Shown: positions 34,289 to 44,000, counted from the first letter of the stretch. The stretch is DNA of 64,000 nt from Rhodobiaceae bacterium (GCA_021404525.1 JAAWWE010000001.1:248001-312000); one strand, 5' to 3'. The notes: generated by a model from the sequence alone, not told the origin. Made by a program: numbers and translations.

Positions 34289-35479
34289 ATGCCAGGTGCT
34301 TTAGATGGGGTCAGAATAGTCGACCTGACAACAATGATTTCGGGGCCCATCGCCACCATGATGTTGGCGGACCAGGGTGCCGACGTGATCAAGGTCGAAC
34401 CGAAAACAGGAGATTTGGTACGGGTCCTTGGGCCTGCCAAGGGGGACCGCACGGCAACGTTCCTCGCGGCCAATCGAAACAAACGCTCTGTGGTTTTGGA
34501 TTTGAAAAGTGCAGAGGGTCTTGAGGCGCTAAAAAAGCTGGTGGGCACCGCAGACGTGGTGGTTCAGAATTTCCGGCCCGGCGCTGCGGAACGAATGGGC
34601 ATTGGCGAAGCCGCCCTGCGGAAAGAACAACCGAACCTCATCTATGTGTCTATCTCCGGATTTGGAGAAACCGGGCCTTACGCAAAAAAGCGCGTCTACG
34701 ATCCTGTGATCCAGGCCCTTTCCGGATTGGCGGCGATTCAAGCAGATCGCGATACGGGCCGTCCACGTATGATCCGCACCATCATTCCCGACAAGCTCAC
34801 CGCGGTGACCGCTGCGCAGGCAATCACAGCCGCTTTGTTTGCGCGTGAGCGTACAGGCGAGGGGCAGCACATCAAGCTCTCCATGCTGGATGCCATGATT
34901 GCGTTTTTATGGGCCGAAGGCCTGGTCGCACTCACCTTTCCAGGTGGGGAAAAACATGCGGCCCGGGCGCAATTGTCTCAGGACCTCATCTATAAAACGC
35001 AGGACGGTTACATCACTGTCGGCGCGGTCTCGGATGACGAATGGACGGGACTCTGTGCGGCACTGGAGCAGCCCCAATGGCTGGAGGACGAACGCTTTAA
35101 CACGCCGAGTGGCAGGGTCGTGAATGCCCCGGCTCGGCTCTCCCTCACGCAAGAGGTTCTACAACACAAAACCAGCGCAGAGTGGCTGAGTGTATTGGAC
35201 GCAAACCAGGTCCCCTGTGCGCCGATCCTTGACCGCACAACTTTGCTGGATCATCCGCAGATCGAAGCAAATGAGATCATCAAGGAGCATGAAGAAGAGG
35301 ATCTCGGGTCTTTCCGTTTGCCACGCCCGGCGGCACGATTTAGCGGCACGCAGGCCGACATCAAACGTCAGGCCCCGCATCTGGGTGAACACACGGAACA
35401 GCTGCTCCTGGAGCTCGGATATGACCAAGAAACAGTCGCCGAACTCGTGGCCGCGGCAGGCCTCGCCGTGCATGGTTAA
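34289..35479 (+). CDS. CaiB/BaiF family III CoA-transferase
   Basis: 396-residue enzyme that moves CoA between carboxylic acids in an interlocked dimer. It begins LDGVRIVDLTTMISGPIATMMLADQGADVIKVEP, the family opening, continues with NRNKRSVVLDLKSAEG and NFRPGAAERMGIG, and the segment IIPDKLTAVTAAQAI near 165-180 carries the likely catalytic Asp, followed by RTGEGQHI. Length and motif order are complete. Donor and acceptor acids cannot be told from sequence. The short interval to the next gene contains no terminator. Confidence 0.92.
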   Translation: MPGALDGVRIVDLTTMISGPIATMMLADQGADVIKVEPKTGDLVRVLGPAKGDRTATFLAANRNKRSVVLDLKSAEGLEALKKLVGTADVVVQNFRPGAAERMGIGEAALRKEQPNLIYVSISGFGETGPYAKKRVYDPVIQALSGLAAIQADRDTGRPRMIRTIIPDKLTAVTAAQAITAALFARERTGEGQHIKLSMLDAMIAFLWAEGLVALTFPGGEKHAARAQLSQDLIYKTQDGYITVGAVSDDEWTGLCAALEQPQWLEDERFNTPSGRVVNAPARLSLTQEVLQHKTSAEWLSVLDANQVPCAPILDRTTLLDHPQIEANEIIKEHEEEDLGSFRLPRPAARFSGTQADIKRQAPHLGEHTEQLLLELGYDQETVAELVAAAGLAVHG

Positions 35480-35571
35480 CCATAAGTTACGATTTTCAGC
35501 GAGCATTCCAATCTCGTGGTAAATTCTGAACTCTGGGGAAGGGATGCTGTCACCTAAGAGCAGCACCTGAG

Positions 35572-36309
35572 TTGAGTTTGGGGGCTGGTGTTTTGTTTCC
35601 AGCAGTGCTGAGTAGGATTTTTCTGATCTTTTTGGCGATCATGGTTTTGGTCGCCTTCCTGCTGCAATGGGAGCAGCAATTGCGGCTGAAGTTTCTCGGC
35701 ATCGCCGTTGATTCCGATACCCTTTCCTTTGAAGTGGCGAACTATGGCACCTCTTATGTCGGGAAAACCGACTATGTGGGCAGCATCGCATTCCTGTCAC
35801 CAGATCAGAAATCTGTGTCGCTGTTCAAGGGTGCCATCGATCTCATTCCGCCCTCAAGGTCTGTAACTGCATCCCTTGGCTTCGATGCGCCGATCGTTCC
35901 ACCCACCATGGCGCCGACGGAAACCTCAGTGACGCAGCTATGTCTCTACACGCGGGGCCGTCTCTATTTCGACACCCATTTCCATAAAGTCTACTTTCGT
36001 CACCGTACAAGCGAAACAACCAGCCGGTTTGCCGAACAGCTGCCCGATCTTGAGATTGCGGAATACAAGCATGTCTTCTTCGGTCGCCCACCTTGCACTT
36101 TTGTAGGGTCAGGAAACTATTTCTCTTATGAGATCAACGCAGCCAACATAGAATGCAAATCGATTGGCGAGGTGAATGAGACCGTCTGCCATACCGAAGG
36201 AGTCGTGAAGTCGACCCTCGAGGGGATTTTCGATCCGGTTCAGACGTCTGTGGATTTTGACTTCCCCGATCGCCAGACGGTGCGTCCGCAGTCTCTGCTC
36301 AGAAATTAG
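35572..36309 (+). CDS. uncharacterised single-pass membrane protein
   Basis: I do not recognise the family. The 245-residue reading begins with a hydrophobic helix (about 10-28, FPAVLSRIFLIFLAIMVLVAF) and the rest is soluble and beta-rich, with four cysteines late in the chain (including PPCTF, IECKS and TVCHT) that could form disulfides in the periplasm. The start is uncertain: no ATG is in frame; TTG at 35572, TTG at 35593 (preceded by GGGGG) and GTG at 35605 are candidates. It precedes another uncharacterised gene on the same strand by about 75 bases. Confidence 0.65.
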   Translation: MSLGAGVLFPAVLSRIFLIFLAIMVLVAFLLQWEQQLRLKFLGIAVDSDTLSFEVANYGTSYVGKTDYVGSIAFLSPDQKSVSLFKGAIDLIPPSRSVTASLGFDAPIVPPTMAPTETSVTQLCLYTRGRLYFDTHFHKVYFRHRTSETTSRFAEQLPDLEIAEYKHVFFGRPPCTFVGSGNYFSYEINAANIECKSIGEVNETVCHTEGVVKSTLEGIFDPVQTSVDFDFPDRQTVRPQSLLRN

Positions 36310-36384
36310 GCACAGTCTGCAGTCGCCGATTGTCTTCCCTAAGCCATTCATTTGTGGCAGCGTCTCGTTTGGGGAGGACGATGA

Positions 36385-37560
36385 ATGGCGGAAAAAGCAG
36401 GTGGCCTAGGTGCCTTAACGACACTGGCGAGGTTCGCGGTTCCGCGCCTTGGTCGCTATCTCATGAGCGGGAACGCTGTCATTCAAAGCGCCTCTCTCAA
36501 AAGTCAGCTCACACCAATTCTGGCGAGTGAAGGAGATGGGGTGGTTGCAGACGCCTCGTATCATGCTTTGTCAGCTGAAGGCGGAGAGTGGACGGACACA
36601 GGGGTGACGGTCACAGCCGGCGAAGAAGTCACCCTGTTAGCGCAAGGGGTCTTCTGGATGTCAAAACCGCTGGACATAAGATTGCCGCCAAGCGCTGCTT
36701 TATGGGCACGGATCGGGGACGGTCATGTGTTCAAGGTGACCTCCAACGCGGCCACCGTCGTGGCAAAGGAATCTGGACGCCTTTCGCTCATTGCGGCGGG
36801 CCCGGGTGTCTGGGAAAACCAGCAGGGTGATTTTCTGGGTGGTGAGGTGCCGGTTGGTCCGAAAGGCGAGCTTGACGTCGCCGTCTTAAAGTTTGGGGGC
36901 AATGCTGCGGACGCACTCAAGACCCTGGCTGACAACGCTGAAACGCCGCTGGCAGATCTTCTGACAGAGGGGGTGAACCGCGTCACAAATGCGGCGGCTC
37001 CACCGGAAGGCTGGCAGTACCTCTGGCGATTGGGAGAGGGAGAGGTCTACACGCCAGCCAGCGAGCACGATGACAGCTGCATTCATTGTACAACTCACGA
37101 GGATGTGGGGATTTTGCAGATTCCAGCTGAACGCCCTCTGACAGACACGTTGACGCTGAACTGGGATTGGATCGCCCATCAGCTGCCTTCGAGCCTGCCG
37201 GAGGATATTGAACCGACACATGACTATCTCTCGATCGCGGTCGAGTTCGATAATGGTTTGGACCTGACCTACATGTGGTCTGCGGCCTTGCCTGCGGACA
37301 CGATATTCCAGTGTCCTCTCGCCTGGTGGGATGAACGGGAAACCCACTGGGTTATCCGGACCAAAAAGGATCTCGGAAAGTGGCTTTCAGAAGAACGCTC
37401 AATCCGGAAAGATTATGAGCGCGCAATTGGCGGCGAGGTTCCGGCAAAGGTCGTGCAGGTCTGGTTGATTGCGAACTCTCTGTTCCAGCGCGGTACCGGA
37501 AAATGCGACTACCGGGCCATCCGTTTAATGGATGGAGAGGATGTTCTGGATCTCTGTTGA
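36385..37560 (+). CDS. uncharacterised protein with a PA-IL-like N-terminal sandwich and a DUF3047-like C-terminus
   Basis: 391 residues in two parts. Residues about 55-165 (WTDTGVTVTAGEEVTLLAQG ... ALWARIGDG ... GRLSLIAAGPG) resemble the beta-sandwich of LecA/PA-IL-type proteins. Residues about 245-390 (DYLSIAVEFDNG, TYMWSA, PLAWWDERETHWVIRT, LSEERSIRKDYERAIGG, the final YRAIRLMDGED) resemble DUF3047. Both calls are by eye. No signal peptide is obvious. It follows the unknown membrane protein with GGGGAGG before the ATG, so the two may work together; the role is unknown. Confidence 0.7.
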   Translation: MAEKAGGLGALTTLARFAVPRLGRYLMSGNAVIQSASLKSQLTPILASEGDGVVADASYHALSAEGGEWTDTGVTVTAGEEVTLLAQGVFWMSKPLDIRLPPSAALWARIGDGHVFKVTSNAATVVAKESGRLSLIAAGPGVWENQQGDFLGGEVPVGPKGELDVAVLKFGGNAADALKTLADNAETPLADLLTEGVNRVTNAAAPPEGWQYLWRLGEGEVYTPASEHDDSCIHCTTHEDVGILQIPAERPLTDTLTLNWDWIAHQLPSSLPEDIEPTHDYLSIAVEFDNGLDLTYMWSAALPADTIFQCPLAWWDERETHWVIRTKKDLGKWLSEERSIRKDYERAIGGEVPAKVVQVWLIANSLFQRGTGKCDYRAIRLMDGEDVLDLC

Positions 37561-37563
37561 CGC

Positions 37564-38244
37564 TCAGAAGTGATCTGGCCGAAGCACCTTTAGGGCATCG
37601 GGCAAGGCGTCATAATGGTCGATCAGATGATCGGCGCCGAGATCGGGGGCAGGGATGTCCGTATAACCAAATGTGACACAGATCGAGGCAATGGATGCGG
37701 CTTCTGCCGCCCGGATGTCTGGACTGCTATCGCCCACCATGACTGTACCGTCCACCGCACCGCCAAGGCGGGTAACAGCTTCTGTCAGATGGAGCGGGTC
37801 GGGTTTCCTCACAGGAAGCGTGTCGCCGCCAATCACGACCGGGAAAAAGTGGTCTATTTCGAGGGTCTTGAGTAGCTGGTGGGTCAGCCGCTCCGCTTTA
37901 TTGGTGCAGACGCCGAGGTTGATATCGCGTGCGCGCAGCGCCTCAAGCTGATCCAGAACGCCAGGAAAGAGAACCGTATGGTCGGCAATATGATCCCCAT
38001 AATAGTCAAGGAACTCCTCAAACAGTCCGTCCAGCTGACCTTCATTGGCCGGGGCGCCCGTCGCCTCAAATGCCTTTTCCATGATTTTTCGTGCACCTGC
38101 GCCAACCATTGAGCGCATTTGCGTGTCCGGAACGGGCACACGTCCATGGCGCTCCAACAGCACATTCATCGTATGGCAGAGATCGAGTGCCGTGTCGGCA
38201 AGAGTGCCGTCGAGATCGAACAGGACGACTGCAGAAGAACTCAT
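37564..38244 (-). CDS. gph: phosphoglycolate phosphatase (HAD superfamily)
   Basis: 226-residue HAD phosphatase. Motif I is FDLDGTLAD with the nucleophile Asp10 and Asp12, motif II the Thr of CTNKAERLT, motif III the Lys of RKPDPLHL, and motif IV GDSSPDIRAA. The helical cap (about 17-85, MRSMVGAGARKIMEKAF) is that of Gph-type enzymes, which remove 2-phosphoglycolate arising from DNA repair or photorespiration-like reactions. Its stop is 4 bases from the convergent uncharacterised gene. Other HAD substrates remain possible. Confidence 0.88.
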   Translation of the reverse strand: MSSSAVVLFDLDGTLADTALDLCHTMNVLLERHGRVPVPDTQMRSMVGAGARKIMEKAFEATGAPANEGQLDGLFEEFLDYYGDHIADHTVLFPGVLDQLEALRARDINLGVCTNKAERLTHQLLKTLEIDHFFPVVIGGDTLPVRKPDPLHLTEAVTRLGGAVDGTVMVGDSSPDIRAAEAASIASICVTFGYTDIPAPDLGADHLIDHYDALPDALKVLRPDHF

Positions 38245-38456
38245 GAGCTGAAACCAATCTGACGGTAGGAATAAGTGAAGTGTGGATAAGTCATAAAGAG
38301 ATTCACTTTCAACCGCTTATTGCTCTAACCGGACTCAAATTCTAACCCAGCTGACACCTCATAGATGGGATGAGGATAACTCATTCATTTCACACATCCG
38401 TTGAATCAAAGTCTGAACCTCTTGATTCAATCTCTCAATGGGCACCTATAAAGAGT

Positions 38457-39593
38457 CTAATCCGCTGCGTCAGCACCGCGCCATTCAGCCAGGCCGGCGA
38501 GGGTCTGTTCATAAGTGGTGCGGGCATTTCTGATAACATTGGTACGGAAGCTCTCACGGTCAGGCGCGTAGTCTTCGCGAATTTCAGCGAGGTAGGAGGC
38601 CGCTTCTGGGGCATCCAACCCACCTTCAAACCGGAGCCATCGCTCCAGCATGGAGACACGAAGGGCTTCAGCGGCATTTGATTTCGGACTTGAAGAACGG
38701 AACTCCACAACGGCGCCGGCAAATGTGGCATGGGACGCTAGGGCCTCCTCAATCCCCCAGAACAGGATGCCATTCCGGGTCGGACGCTTAGAGCCCCAAA
38801 GCTGGTCCACATGGTCGGCGTTAAGCGCTTCACGGCCCCACCAGTGCTTTGCCTGTGCAAGGCCCGGACTTCCCGGCGGAGAAAAACAGAGATAGATGAG
38901 CTCTCCGTCCCCAACAGGTCCCGTGTGCCAGTCGATGAAACCAACCTGCCGGGTGGTCGCAAGTTCTCGCTCAACAAGCTCTTTTAACGTTGCGGTGGAC
39001 CATTCAAGGGACGTCCCCCCGAAGTGAAACCCGTCAGGATGGCTGTATTGACCGCGACTGATGGCATCTTCAATGGACCAAAGGCCGTGTTTTGCGATCA
39101 GGCGCGCTCCTTCGTTGAGGAGGCGTCGGATGGCTTTTTCGTCCATCCGTTTGGGACAGAGCAAGGGGTGGATCTGCTCATAGAGCGGATTTTCCGGGTG
39201 AGGTGCTGAATGATCCAGCCAGTTTCGGTTGAGATCGACATTGTTTTCTGTGCCCCTTAGACACCAGGCAAAGCCGAACGGGTTCACCGCATGGACCATG
39301 AGGACAGCCACTCCTGGCGGCAGGGTCGTCGGTCCTCCTTCTTTGATCCAGTCCAGTTGGGCCGCAGATCCTGCAAATCCCTCTGCGCCATGGGTACCAC
39401 AAGTGTTGAGCAGGACCGCACTGGCATCTCTTGGGCCGAACCAGGCAGTGTCCATGGAGAGTGTCTCGCCGGAGGGCCCCTTTGCGTGCGGGTTCACATA
39501 GTACTGCACATCTCCACCAGCTGCTTGAGCGGCCTCCAAGAAGCGATCTCGAGCGGTCGTATAAGTGTCAGAAAATGCGGCGGTCTCTGTCAT
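38457..39593 (-). CDS. M14 family metallopeptidase-like protein (DUF2817)
   Basis: 378-residue protein of the carboxypeptidase A fold. Zinc ligands are visible as His and Glu in CGTHGAEGFAGS (about 68-79) and the later His in IDWHTGPVGDGE, NNVDLNRNW is the substrate-carboxylate region, and VVEFRSSS supplies the general-base Glu. No signal peptide is seen, so a cytoplasmic peptidase or amide hydrolase is likely. The ATG at 39593 begins the conserved region; an ATG seven codons earlier is also possible. The 212-base gap to gph contains no gene. Confidence 0.85.
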   Translation of the reverse strand: MTETAAFSDTYTTARDRFLEAAQAAGGDVQYYVNPHAKGPSGETLSMDTAWFGPRDASAVLLNTCGTHGAEGFAGSAAQLDWIKEGGPTTLPPGVAVLMVHAVNPFGFAWCLRGTENNVDLNRNWLDHSAPHPENPLYEQIHPLLCPKRMDEKAIRRLLNEGARLIAKHGLWSIEDAISRGQYSHPDGFHFGGTSLEWSTATLKELVERELATTRQVGFIDWHTGPVGDGELIYLCFSPPGSPGLAQAKHWWGREALNADHVDQLWGSKRPTRNGILFWGIEEALASHATFAGAVVEFRSSSPKSNAAEALRVSMLERWLRFEGGLDAPEAASYLAEIREDYAPDRESFRTNVIRNARTTYEQTLAGLAEWRGADAAD

Positions 39594-39755
39594 TGACGGG
39601 CATCGTCCTCTCATTAGGGGCTCGTGTCGAATATTTTGTGTCGAATATGCGCGGGCGCAGAGACAGGGTCTTGATGCACCTGCATCAGAATGCGCAAGAT
39701 GATGTGAAGAAGGACCGCAATGGTCCGCTCAAAATGACCAAGAGGACACGACCCC

Positions 39756-41204
39756 ATGAACCTTCGCGATCCCGATCTCCTGCGCACACTTTGCTACATT
39801 GATGGGAGCTGGGCGGGTCAGGATGCAGCAAAAACGGCGGTGACCAATCCGGCGACGGGTGAGGTGATCGCAGAAGTGCCGGTGCTCGGGAAAGCGGAGA
39901 CAGAGCGGGCAATTGACGCGGCCTATGCTGCAGGCCCTGCCTGGGCCGCCCTCACTGCGAAAGAGCGAAGTGTCATCTTGCGGCGATGGTTCGATTTGAT
40001 GATGGAAAATGCCGACGATTTGGCTCTGATCCTCACAAGCGAGCAGGGCAAACCGCTGGCTGAAGCCAAGGGAGAGATCACATACGCTGCGTCCTTCCTC
40101 GAATTCTATGCGGAAGAGGCCAAACGCATTCATGGGGAAATCGTTCCCGCTCCTACCAATGACCGCCAGATCGTGGTCTTGAAGCAGCCGGTGGGGGTCG
40201 TGGCGTCCATTACACCGTGGAACTTCCCGGCCGCCATGATCACCCGGAAGGTTGGGCCTGCGCTGGCAGCGGGTTGCACTGTTGTCGCAAAGCCAGCGAC
40301 ACAAACGCCTTTGTCCGCTTTCGCCATGGCAGAGCTGGCGGAACGGGCAGGCGTTCCCAATGGGGTCTTTTCAGTGCTGACGGGTAAGTCAGGTGAGATC
40401 GGTGGCGAGCTCACGTCCAATCCTAAGGTGAGAAAGCTGACCTTCACCGGCTCAACGGAAGTTGGCCGCCTGTTGATGGAGCAGGGGGCATCAACCATCA
40501 AAAAAATGTCTATGGAATTGGGCGGCAACGCGCCTTTCATTGTTTTTGAGGATGCCGATATTGATGCGGCGGTGGAAGGCGGACTGGCTGCAAAATATCG
40601 CAACACCGGCCAGACCTGCATCTGTACGAACCGCTTCCTGGTCCATACCAGCGTCTACGATGAGTTTGTCGAAAAGCTCGCCACCAAAGCAGCGGAGCTG
40701 AAAGTGGGCAATGGCCTGGAAGAAGGTGTCGGTCAGGGCCCACTGATTGATATGGCTGGTGTCGAGAAGGTAGAGGAGCATGTTTCCGACGCAGTCGGGA
40801 AGGGCGCACGTCTTCTGACCGGTGGAAAACGTCACGCGCTGGGAGGGACGTTCTACGAGCCGACAGTTCTGGCTGATGTCACCACGGACATGAAAATCGC
40901 GAGCGAGGAGACATTTGGCCCGGTTGCACCGGTCTTCCGGTTCGAAACTGAGGAAGAAGCCATTAAACTGGCAAATGATACACCTTTTGGCCTTGCGGCC
41001 TATTTCTATGCCCGCGATATTGGCCGCTGCTGGCGAGTCGCCTCTGCCCTTGAATATGGCCTGGTAGGCGTCAACGCGGGGATCATCTCAACAGAGGTGG
41101 CCCCGTTCGGTGGCTGGAAGGAATCGGGTGTCGGTCGCGAAGGCGGCCAGTGGGGCATCGAGGAATTCCTAGAGATCAAATATGTCGCGATGGCCGGTCT
41201 CTGA
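39756..41204 (+). CDS. gabD: NAD(P)-dependent succinate-semialdehyde dehydrogenase
   Basis: 482-residue aldehyde dehydrogenase oxidising succinate semialdehyde to succinate at the end of GABA-type degradation. TPWNFPAAMITRKVGPALAAGC is the cofactor site, FTGSTEVGRLL the nucleotide turn, MELGGNAP supplies the general-base Glu and NTGQTCICTNR the nucleophilic Cys. VGPLIDMAGVEKVEEHV and the GLVGVNAGIIS end match GabD rather than betaine-aldehyde enzymes. rpiA follows after 27 bases on the same strand. Confidence 0.92.
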   Translation: MNLRDPDLLRTLCYIDGSWAGQDAAKTAVTNPATGEVIAEVPVLGKAETERAIDAAYAAGPAWAALTAKERSVILRRWFDLMMENADDLALILTSEQGKPLAEAKGEITYAASFLEFYAEEAKRIHGEIVPAPTNDRQIVVLKQPVGVVASITPWNFPAAMITRKVGPALAAGCTVVAKPATQTPLSAFAMAELAERAGVPNGVFSVLTGKSGEIGGELTSNPKVRKLTFTGSTEVGRLLMEQGASTIKKMSMELGGNAPFIVFEDADIDAAVEGGLAAKYRNTGQTCICTNRFLVHTSVYDEFVEKLATKAAELKVGNGLEEGVGQGPLIDMAGVEKVEEHVSDAVGKGARLLTGGKRHALGGTFYEPTVLADVTTDMKIASEETFGPVAPVFRFETEEEAIKLANDTPFGLAAYFYARDIGRCWRVASALEYGLVGVNAGIISTEVAPFGGWKESGVGREGGQWGIEEFLEIKYVAMAGL

Positions 41205-41231
41205 TCTGCCTCGCAGAGAGGCGAAGGCAGC

Positions 41232-41930
41232 ATGAGCGCAGACGACCAGAAGAAACGATCCGCAGAGCGCGCGCTCGATTTTGTTGAAGACGGGATGAAG
41301 CTCGGCCTGGGGACGGGCTCCACAGCAGAGCATCTCGTAAGGCTTTTGGGAGAAAAGGTCACGAAGGGACTGAATGTTCTCTGCGTACCGACTTCGGACC
41401 GCACGGCAGCTCTCGCCAAAGAGCTGGGTATCCCCCTCACAACGCTTTCTGACACCCCTCACCTTGATCTCACTATCGATGGCGCTGACGAGTTTGATGC
41501 GCAATTGCGGCTGGTGAAAGGTGGCGGCGGAGCTCTATTGCGAGAAAAAATTGTGGCAACCGCCTCTGACCGCATGATTGTGATCACGGACGCGTCCAAA
41601 CAGGTTGAGACGCTTGGGGCCTTCCCCTTTCCAATTGAAGTCATTCCGTTCGGGTGCCGCACGACAGTCGCCAAAATTGAGAAAGTGGCTGCTGAGCTTG
41701 GCTGCACAGGCTCGGTTGAACGCCGGGCGGATGAATATGGTGAGCCGTTCCTCACCGACAGCGAGAATTTCATTTATGACTGCCAATTTGGCGCAATTCC
41801 TGACCCGGACGGGTTGGAGAAGGCGTTGAATATGATTCCAGGCGTCGTCGATAACGGATTTTTTATCGGGATCGCCGATGTCGCTATTGTCGGAACCGAT
41901 GGCGGCACACATTTGGTAGAGCCGAAATAG
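41232..41930 (+). CDS. rpiA: ribose-5-phosphate isomerase A
   Basis: 232-residue enzyme interconverting ribose 5-phosphate and ribulose 5-phosphate. [17 protein letters not shown] is the phosphate loop, TIDGADEFD carries the conserved acidic pair, [14 protein letters not shown] contains the catalytic Glu, and [18 protein letters not shown] closes the chain. Length is normal. It lies between gabD and gor with gaps of 27 and 58 bases, a run that links pentose phosphate NADPH supply to glutathione reduction. Confidence 0.95.
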   Translation: MSADDQKKRSAERALDFVEDGMKLGLGTGSTAEHLVRLLGEKVTKGLNVLCVPTSDRTAALAKELGIPLTTLSDTPHLDLTIDGADEFDAQLRLVKGGGGALLREKIVATASDRMIVITDASKQVETLGAFPFPIEVIPFGCRTTVAKIEKVAAELGCTGSVERRADEYGEPFLTDSENFIYDCQFGAIPDPDGLEKALNMIPGVVDNGFFIGIADVAIVGTDGGTHLVEPK

Positions 41931-41988
41931 GGTGATCTCCGCATCCGAGTGATCCGGAAAACAAACAAGAGCGTGAAGGGACTGCGCC

Positions 41989-43380
41989 ATGGCTGAGACA
42001 AACTTTGACTATGATCTTTTTGTGATCGGCGCAGGCTCAGGCGGGGTCAGAGCGGCGCGTATGTCAGCCTCACATGGGGCGAAGGTCGCAGTCGCGGAAG
42101 AATATCGCGTTGGCGGGACCTGCGTGATCCGAGGCTGTGTTCCCAAAAAGCTCTTTGTTTATGCAAGCCAGTTCCACGAGGAGTTTGAAGACGCCGCGGG
42201 ATTTGGCTGGACAGTGCCGGAAGCGAGTTTCGATTGGACAACGCTTCGGGACAATAAGGACAAAGAGATTGATCGGCTCAACCAGATTTACATCCGTAAT
42301 CTCAACAATTCAGGTGTTGAGATTATCGACAGCAGAGCGGTCCTGAAGGACGCTCATACCGTTCATCTGGTTGGTGAAGATCGCGATGTAACCGCTGACA
42401 AAATTCTCATCGCAACCGGCGCAACGGCCAATGTGGATGAGAAGCTTAAAGGTGCTGAACATGCCATCACGTCCAACGAGGCTTTTCATCTGGATGCATT
42501 GCCGGACAAGGTGATCGTTGCCGGTGGCGGATATATCGCGGTTGAGTTTGCGGGCATCTTCAATGGTTTGGGCATTGAGACAACACTGCTTTATCGCGGC
42601 GAGGAGATTCTCCGCGGCTTTGATGATGATCTGCGTGTCACGCTCCATGAAGAGATGGAGAAAAAAGGCATCCGGGTCGTCACGGGCAGTGTCTTCACAG
42701 AAATTGAGAAAACAGGTGAAGCCTATAAGGCGCACCTGAGCAATGGGGAGGTTCTGGATACAGGGCTTGTCATGTTCGCCATTGGTCGTGATCCCAACAC
42801 CAAAGGCTTGGGCCTCGAATCGGTTGGCATTGAGACCGGCCGCAAGGGAGAAATCCTGGTTGATGAATATTCGCGGACGAATGTCGAAAACATCTATGCC
42901 GTTGGCGATGTGACGGACCGGGCAAACCTGACCCCCATTGCGATCCGCGAAGGGGCAGCTTTTGCCGAGACGGTGTTCAACAACAATCCGCAAGCAGTTG
43001 ATCACTCCATCATTCCAACAGCCGTCTTCTCACAGCCAGAGATCGGGACGGTGGGCCTCACAGAAGAGCAGGCCCGCGCCGAATTTTCTGACATAGATAT
43101 CTATAAGTCGAAGTTCCGAGCCATGAAGCACACGCTGTCAGGTCGTGACGAACAGACCATGATGAAAATCATCGTCGACGCGGCAACAGACAAGGTTGTC
43201 GGCTGTCACATTATCGGGCCGCACTCAGGAGAGATGATCCAGGCCATTGGCATTGCCGTCACCATGGGCGCCACGAAAGCGCAGTTTGATATGACGGTCG
43301 CGGTTCACCCGACGGCTGCAGAAGAACTGGTGACCATGAAAGAAAAATGGGTCGCACCGGAACTGAAGGCAGCGGACTAG
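41989..43380 (+). CDS. gor: glutathione-disulfide reductase
   Basis: 463-residue FAD enzyme that reduces oxidised glutathione with NADPH. FAD loop VIGAGSGGVRAAR (12-24), the redox disulfide GGTCVIRGCVPKK with Cys45 and Cys50, the NADPH loop GGGYIAVEFAGIFNGLG, and the partner-subunit acid-base His in HPTAAEELVTM are all present. NADP preference is suggested by the basic residue after the second loop (LYRGEEI). Its TAG stop shares CTAG with the stop of the convergent TetR gene. Confidence 0.95.
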   Translation: MAETNFDYDLFVIGAGSGGVRAARMSASHGAKVAVAEEYRVGGTCVIRGCVPKKLFVYASQFHEEFEDAAGFGWTVPEASFDWTTLRDNKDKEIDRLNQIYIRNLNNSGVEIIDSRAVLKDAHTVHLVGEDRDVTADKILIATGATANVDEKLKGAEHAITSNEAFHLDALPDKVIVAGGGYIAVEFAGIFNGLGIETTLLYRGEEILRGFDDDLRVTLHEEMEKKGIRVVTGSVFTEIEKTGEAYKAHLSNGEVLDTGLVMFAIGRDPNTKGLGLESVGIETGRKGEILVDEYSRTNVENIYAVGDVTDRANLTPIAIREGAAFAETVFNNNPQAVDHSIIPTAVFSQPEIGTVGLTEEQARAEFSDIDIYKSKFRAMKHTLSGRDEQTMMKIIVDAATDKVVGCHIIGPHSGEMIQAIGIAVTMGATKAQFDMTVAVHPTAAEELVTMKEKWVAPELKAAD

Positions 43381-43979
43381 TCTGACGGCTGCAAACCGCG
43401 CAGGACTTCCTTAAGCAGCCCTTTTGCGAATTCCTCGTCGAGAGGCAGGTGGCCAATCAGCACCCGATAGAAAAGCGGCCCATAGATCATGTCGAGCGAT
43501 ATCTCGATATCCACATCCGTACGAATATCACCGGCGGAAATTGCGCGCGTCAGAAGCGCATGCCCTTCGACACGGCTTTTCAGGATGACCTGATTGCGGA
43601 ACCCTTTGGCGATTTCACTGTCTTGTTCCGCCGCCGCCAGCATGAGGCGAACCTGCCCGCCACGTTTGGTCGCGAATTTTTCGACCACTTTGAGGAGCTG
43701 CCCTTCTAAATCCGCCAGGGGAGAACCGCTCTCCTGAACAGTCGTCTGTGCGGTATCAGCTTCCATGAGGGTAGCCATGGCAAGCGCCTGGGCATTCGGC
43801 CAGGACCGATAAATCGTAGGCTTCCCAACTTTTGCGCGGGTTGCCACCGCTTCCATCGTAACGGCAGAAATGCCGCCTTCTTCCAATAGATCAGCTGCGG
43901 CGACAAGGATTGCCCTTCGGGCTGCTTGGCTCCGTGGTCGGCCACGTTTTGGTTTTTCCGTCTTGACTCTGTCGATCAT
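43377..43979 (-). CDS. TetR family transcriptional regulator
   Basis: 200-residue repressor-type protein. The N-terminal DNA-binding domain runs from RRAILVAAADLLEEGGISAVTMEAVATRAKVGKPTIYRSWPNAQALAMA (about 22-70), with the helix-turn-helix around 44-63; a basic KTEKPKRGRPRSQ arm precedes it. The ligand domain is unremarkable. It is divergent from a VOC-family gene with only 49 bases between the starts, and that interval holds a perfect 11-base inverted repeat at 43990, so it probably controls itself and that gene. Confidence 0.92.
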   Translation of the reverse strand: MIDRVKTEKPKRGRPRSQAARRAILVAAADLLEEGGISAVTMEAVATRAKVGKPTIYRSWPNAQALAMATLMEADTAQTTVQESGSPLADLEGQLLKVVEKFATKRGGQVRLMLAAAEQDSEIAKGFRNQVILKSRVEGHALLTRAISAGDIRTDVDIEISLDMIYGPLFYRVLIGHLPLDEEFAKGLLKEVLRGLQPSD

Positions 43980-43989
43980 TATGAAACAC

Positions 43990-44000
43990 TACGTAACGTA
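43990..44000. promoter_or_regulatory. putative TetR operator between the divergent TetR and VOC genes
   Basis: TACGT-A-ACGTA is a perfect inverted repeat centred in the 49-base intergenic region, 11 bases from the TetR start. TetR regulators commonly bind such sites at their own promoter. The same 9-mer CGTTACGTA occurs at 50841-50849 upstream of the MDR gene starting at 50756. Confidence 0.55.

Noticed and set aside
38281-38289. A perfect DnaA-box sequence (TGTGGATAA) in the gene-free gap between gph and the M14-like gene
   Set aside because: Only one copy is present, no AT-rich unwinding region or origin-linked genes lie nearby, and one 9-mer hit in 64 kb is close to chance.
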